Positions 62,937-64,000 of a stretch of 64,000 bases of DNA are shown one piece after another. The DNA is taken from the NCBI GenBank assembly GCA_946480015.1, contig CAMLIL010000016.1, positions 1 to 64,000 of the forward strand, written 5' to 3'. A program made the position numbers and the translations under genes. The stretch is from an uncultured Oxalobacteraceae bacterium. GTDB lineage: Bacteria; Pseudomonadota; Gammaproteobacteria; Burkholderiales; Burkholderiaceae. The notes beneath the pieces are model-generated. The model saw only the letters and a list, made by a program, of their open reading frames with translations, ran no database searches and was not told where the DNA came from. Numbering within the stretch: position 1 is the stretch's first letter; the number at the start of each line of letters is the position of its first letter.

Positions 62937-64000
62937 ATGCATTTGAAAAAGACACTGGTATGCCTGGCGGCGGGTCTGCTGATCTCGCTGAACGCCACGG
63001 CCGAAACTTATCGCTGGGATAACGTTGCCATGGGCAGCGGCGGCTTCGTCACGGGCGTCGTGGCCAGCAAGAGCGAGCGCGGCGTGGTGTTCGCGCGCAC
63101 CGACGTGGGCGGCGCCTACCGCTGGGATGGCCAGACCGGGCGCTGGGCGGCAATGACGGACTGGCTGTCCGAGAGCGACAGCGGCCTGATGGGCGTAGAG
63201 TCGCTGGCGATCGACCCGCGCAACGCGGCCAACGTGTACATGCTGCTCGGCACCAGCTACCTCAGCAACGGCAAGACCGCGATCTTGCGCTCGACCGACT
63301 ATGGCAAGCACTTCGAAATGATCGACGTGACGGCCCAGTTCAAGGCGCACGGCAACGGCATGGGCCGCTCGAACGGCGAGAAGCTGCAGGTCGACCCGGG
63401 TTCGGGCAACGTGCTGTTCGTGGGCACCCGCCGCGACGGCCTGTTCAAGAGCGTCGATTCGGGCGCAACCTGGGCCCGCGTGAACGGGCTCCCCGTGACC
63501 AGCACGCCCAACGACAACGGCATCAGCTTCGTGCTGCTCGATCCGGCCAGCGTCAGCCAGGGCACGGCCAGGCGCATCTTCGTCGGCGTGTCGCGTTACG
63601 GCTCGGTGGGACCGAACCTGTATTTCAGCAAGGACGGCGGCGTCACCTTCGCCCCGGTCGCGGGCGCGCCCGCCGGCCTGATGCCGCAGCGCGCGGCGAT
63701 CACCTCCAAGGGCCGCCTGTACCTGACCTACGCCAACGGCGCGGGCCCGCACGCGCTGAAGGATTCGGACAGCGAGCCGATGACCACCGGCCAGGTCTGG
63801 GAGTACAACACCGTCGGCGGCGCCTGGACCAACGTCACGCCGGCCGGCATGACCACCCCGTTCGGCGGCATCAGCGTCGACCCGAGCAATCCCAAGCACC
63901 TGGTCGCCTCGACCATGAACACCTATTGGACGCAGCAGCAGCAGCCGGCCACCTACGGCGACCGCATCTTCACCTCGCTGGACGCCGGCCGCACCTGGAC
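62937..64000 (+). CDS. GH74-type secreted xyloglucanase-like hydrolase (3' cut by window edge)
   Basis: The first 354 residues of a secreted beta-propeller hydrolase. Signal peptide KTLVCLAAGLLISLNATAE, then GH74-like text: YRWDNVAMGSGGFVTGVVAS, VVFARTDVGGAYRWDGQTGR, WAAMTDWLSESDSGLMGVES and LAIDPRNAANVYMLLGTSY, and BNR/Asp-box turns (STDYGKHFE, SVDSGATWARV, SKDGGVTFAPV, SLDAGRTW). The GAYRW and WxPLTDW-like blocks are characteristic of endo-xyloglucanases. GGAG precedes the ATG. The second propeller and any binding module lie beyond the edge. With the CE12 esterase it suggests plant cell-wall use. Confidence 0.9.
   Translation, partial: MHLKKTLVCLAAGLLISLNATAETYRWDNVAMGSGGFVTGVVASKSERGVVFARTDVGGAYRWDGQTGRWAAMTDWLSESDSGLMGVESLAIDPRNAANVYMLLGTSYLSNGKTAILRSTDYGKHFEMIDVTAQFKAHGNGMGRSNGEKLQVDPGSGNVLFVGTRRDGLFKSVDSGATWARVNGLPVTSTPNDNGISFVLLDPASVSQGTARRIFVGVSRYGSVGPNLYFSKDGGVTFAPVAGAPAGLMPQRAAITSKGRLYLTYANGAGPHALKDSDSEPMTTGQVWEYNTVGGAWTNVTPAGMTTPFGGISVDPSNPKHLVASTMNTYWTQQQQPATYGDRIFTSLDAGRTW

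Noticed and set aside
1..64000. CRISPR array, integrase or replication origin
   Set aside because: No regularly spaced repeats, no integrase-like protein and no cluster of DnaA-box-like sites were found.

Overview
The window is GC-rich bacterial DNA. Its gene families point to a betaproteobacterium of the Oxalobacteraceae (Massilia/Duganella/Telluria/Janthinobacterium type): ArnT/PAP2 envelope genes, SapC, DUF2058, an MtoX/SCO pair, an NCS1-transporter/histidine-kinase fusion, many hybrid kinases and a complex-polysaccharide esterase and hydrolase. The genus is an inference. No rRNA, CRISPR array or replication origin was seen. There is one intact tRNA (Phe, GAA).

Layout. 1-7.3 kb: end of a type VI secretion (T6SS) island, with VgrG (cut by the window edge), an Eag/DcrB chaperone, a PAAR-Rhs effector with a C-terminal toxin domain, its likely immunity gene, a duplicated Rhs scrap and a second small AT-rich orphan gene. 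7.4-8.5 kb: gene debris, including a multiply frameshifted IS110-type transposase. 8.5-20 kb: solute-binding protein plus hybrid kinase, a TPR protein, a HAF/PKD surface protein, and a periplasmic Cache-like protein next to a chemoreceptor. 20-24 kb: a minus-strand operon of APS kinase, DHH phosphoesterase, ChrA-type transporter and sulfotransferase, which reads as a sulfation module. 24.5-27.9 kb: tRNA-Phe and an exact 49-bp copy of its 3' half, flanking a LysR/oxidoreductase/NmrA block. 28-32 kb: a type B carboxylesterase and a CE12-like esterase with an SLH-like tail. 32.4-38.4 kb: MarR-ClC, then lipid/envelope glycosylation genes (LAB_N, GT2, ArnT, PAP2). 38.4-40.6 kb: a candidate type III effector. 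40.6-48 kb: glycerate kinase behind a deleted reductase remnant, then housekeeping and poorly known genes. 48-55 kb: HDOD, MtoX-SCO1, Kef antiporter, DUF1059, cyanophycinase-like protein and Ohr. 55-62.6 kb: three signalling genes. 62.9 kb to the edge: start of a GH74-type hydrolase.

Main discovery candidate: the gene at 38662-40587 combines a kinase-like domain with an R-S-E ADP-ribosyltransferase domain. It sits behind a sequence matching the PIP/hrpII box (TTCGG-N15-TTCGG) with a -10-like YANNNT element 31 bp further on, the arrangement used by HrpB/HrpX-controlled type III effectors. Second candidate: the cysC-DHH-chrA-sulfotransferase operon, in which PAPS synthesis, PAPS use and possible removal of the by-product pAp are encoded together.
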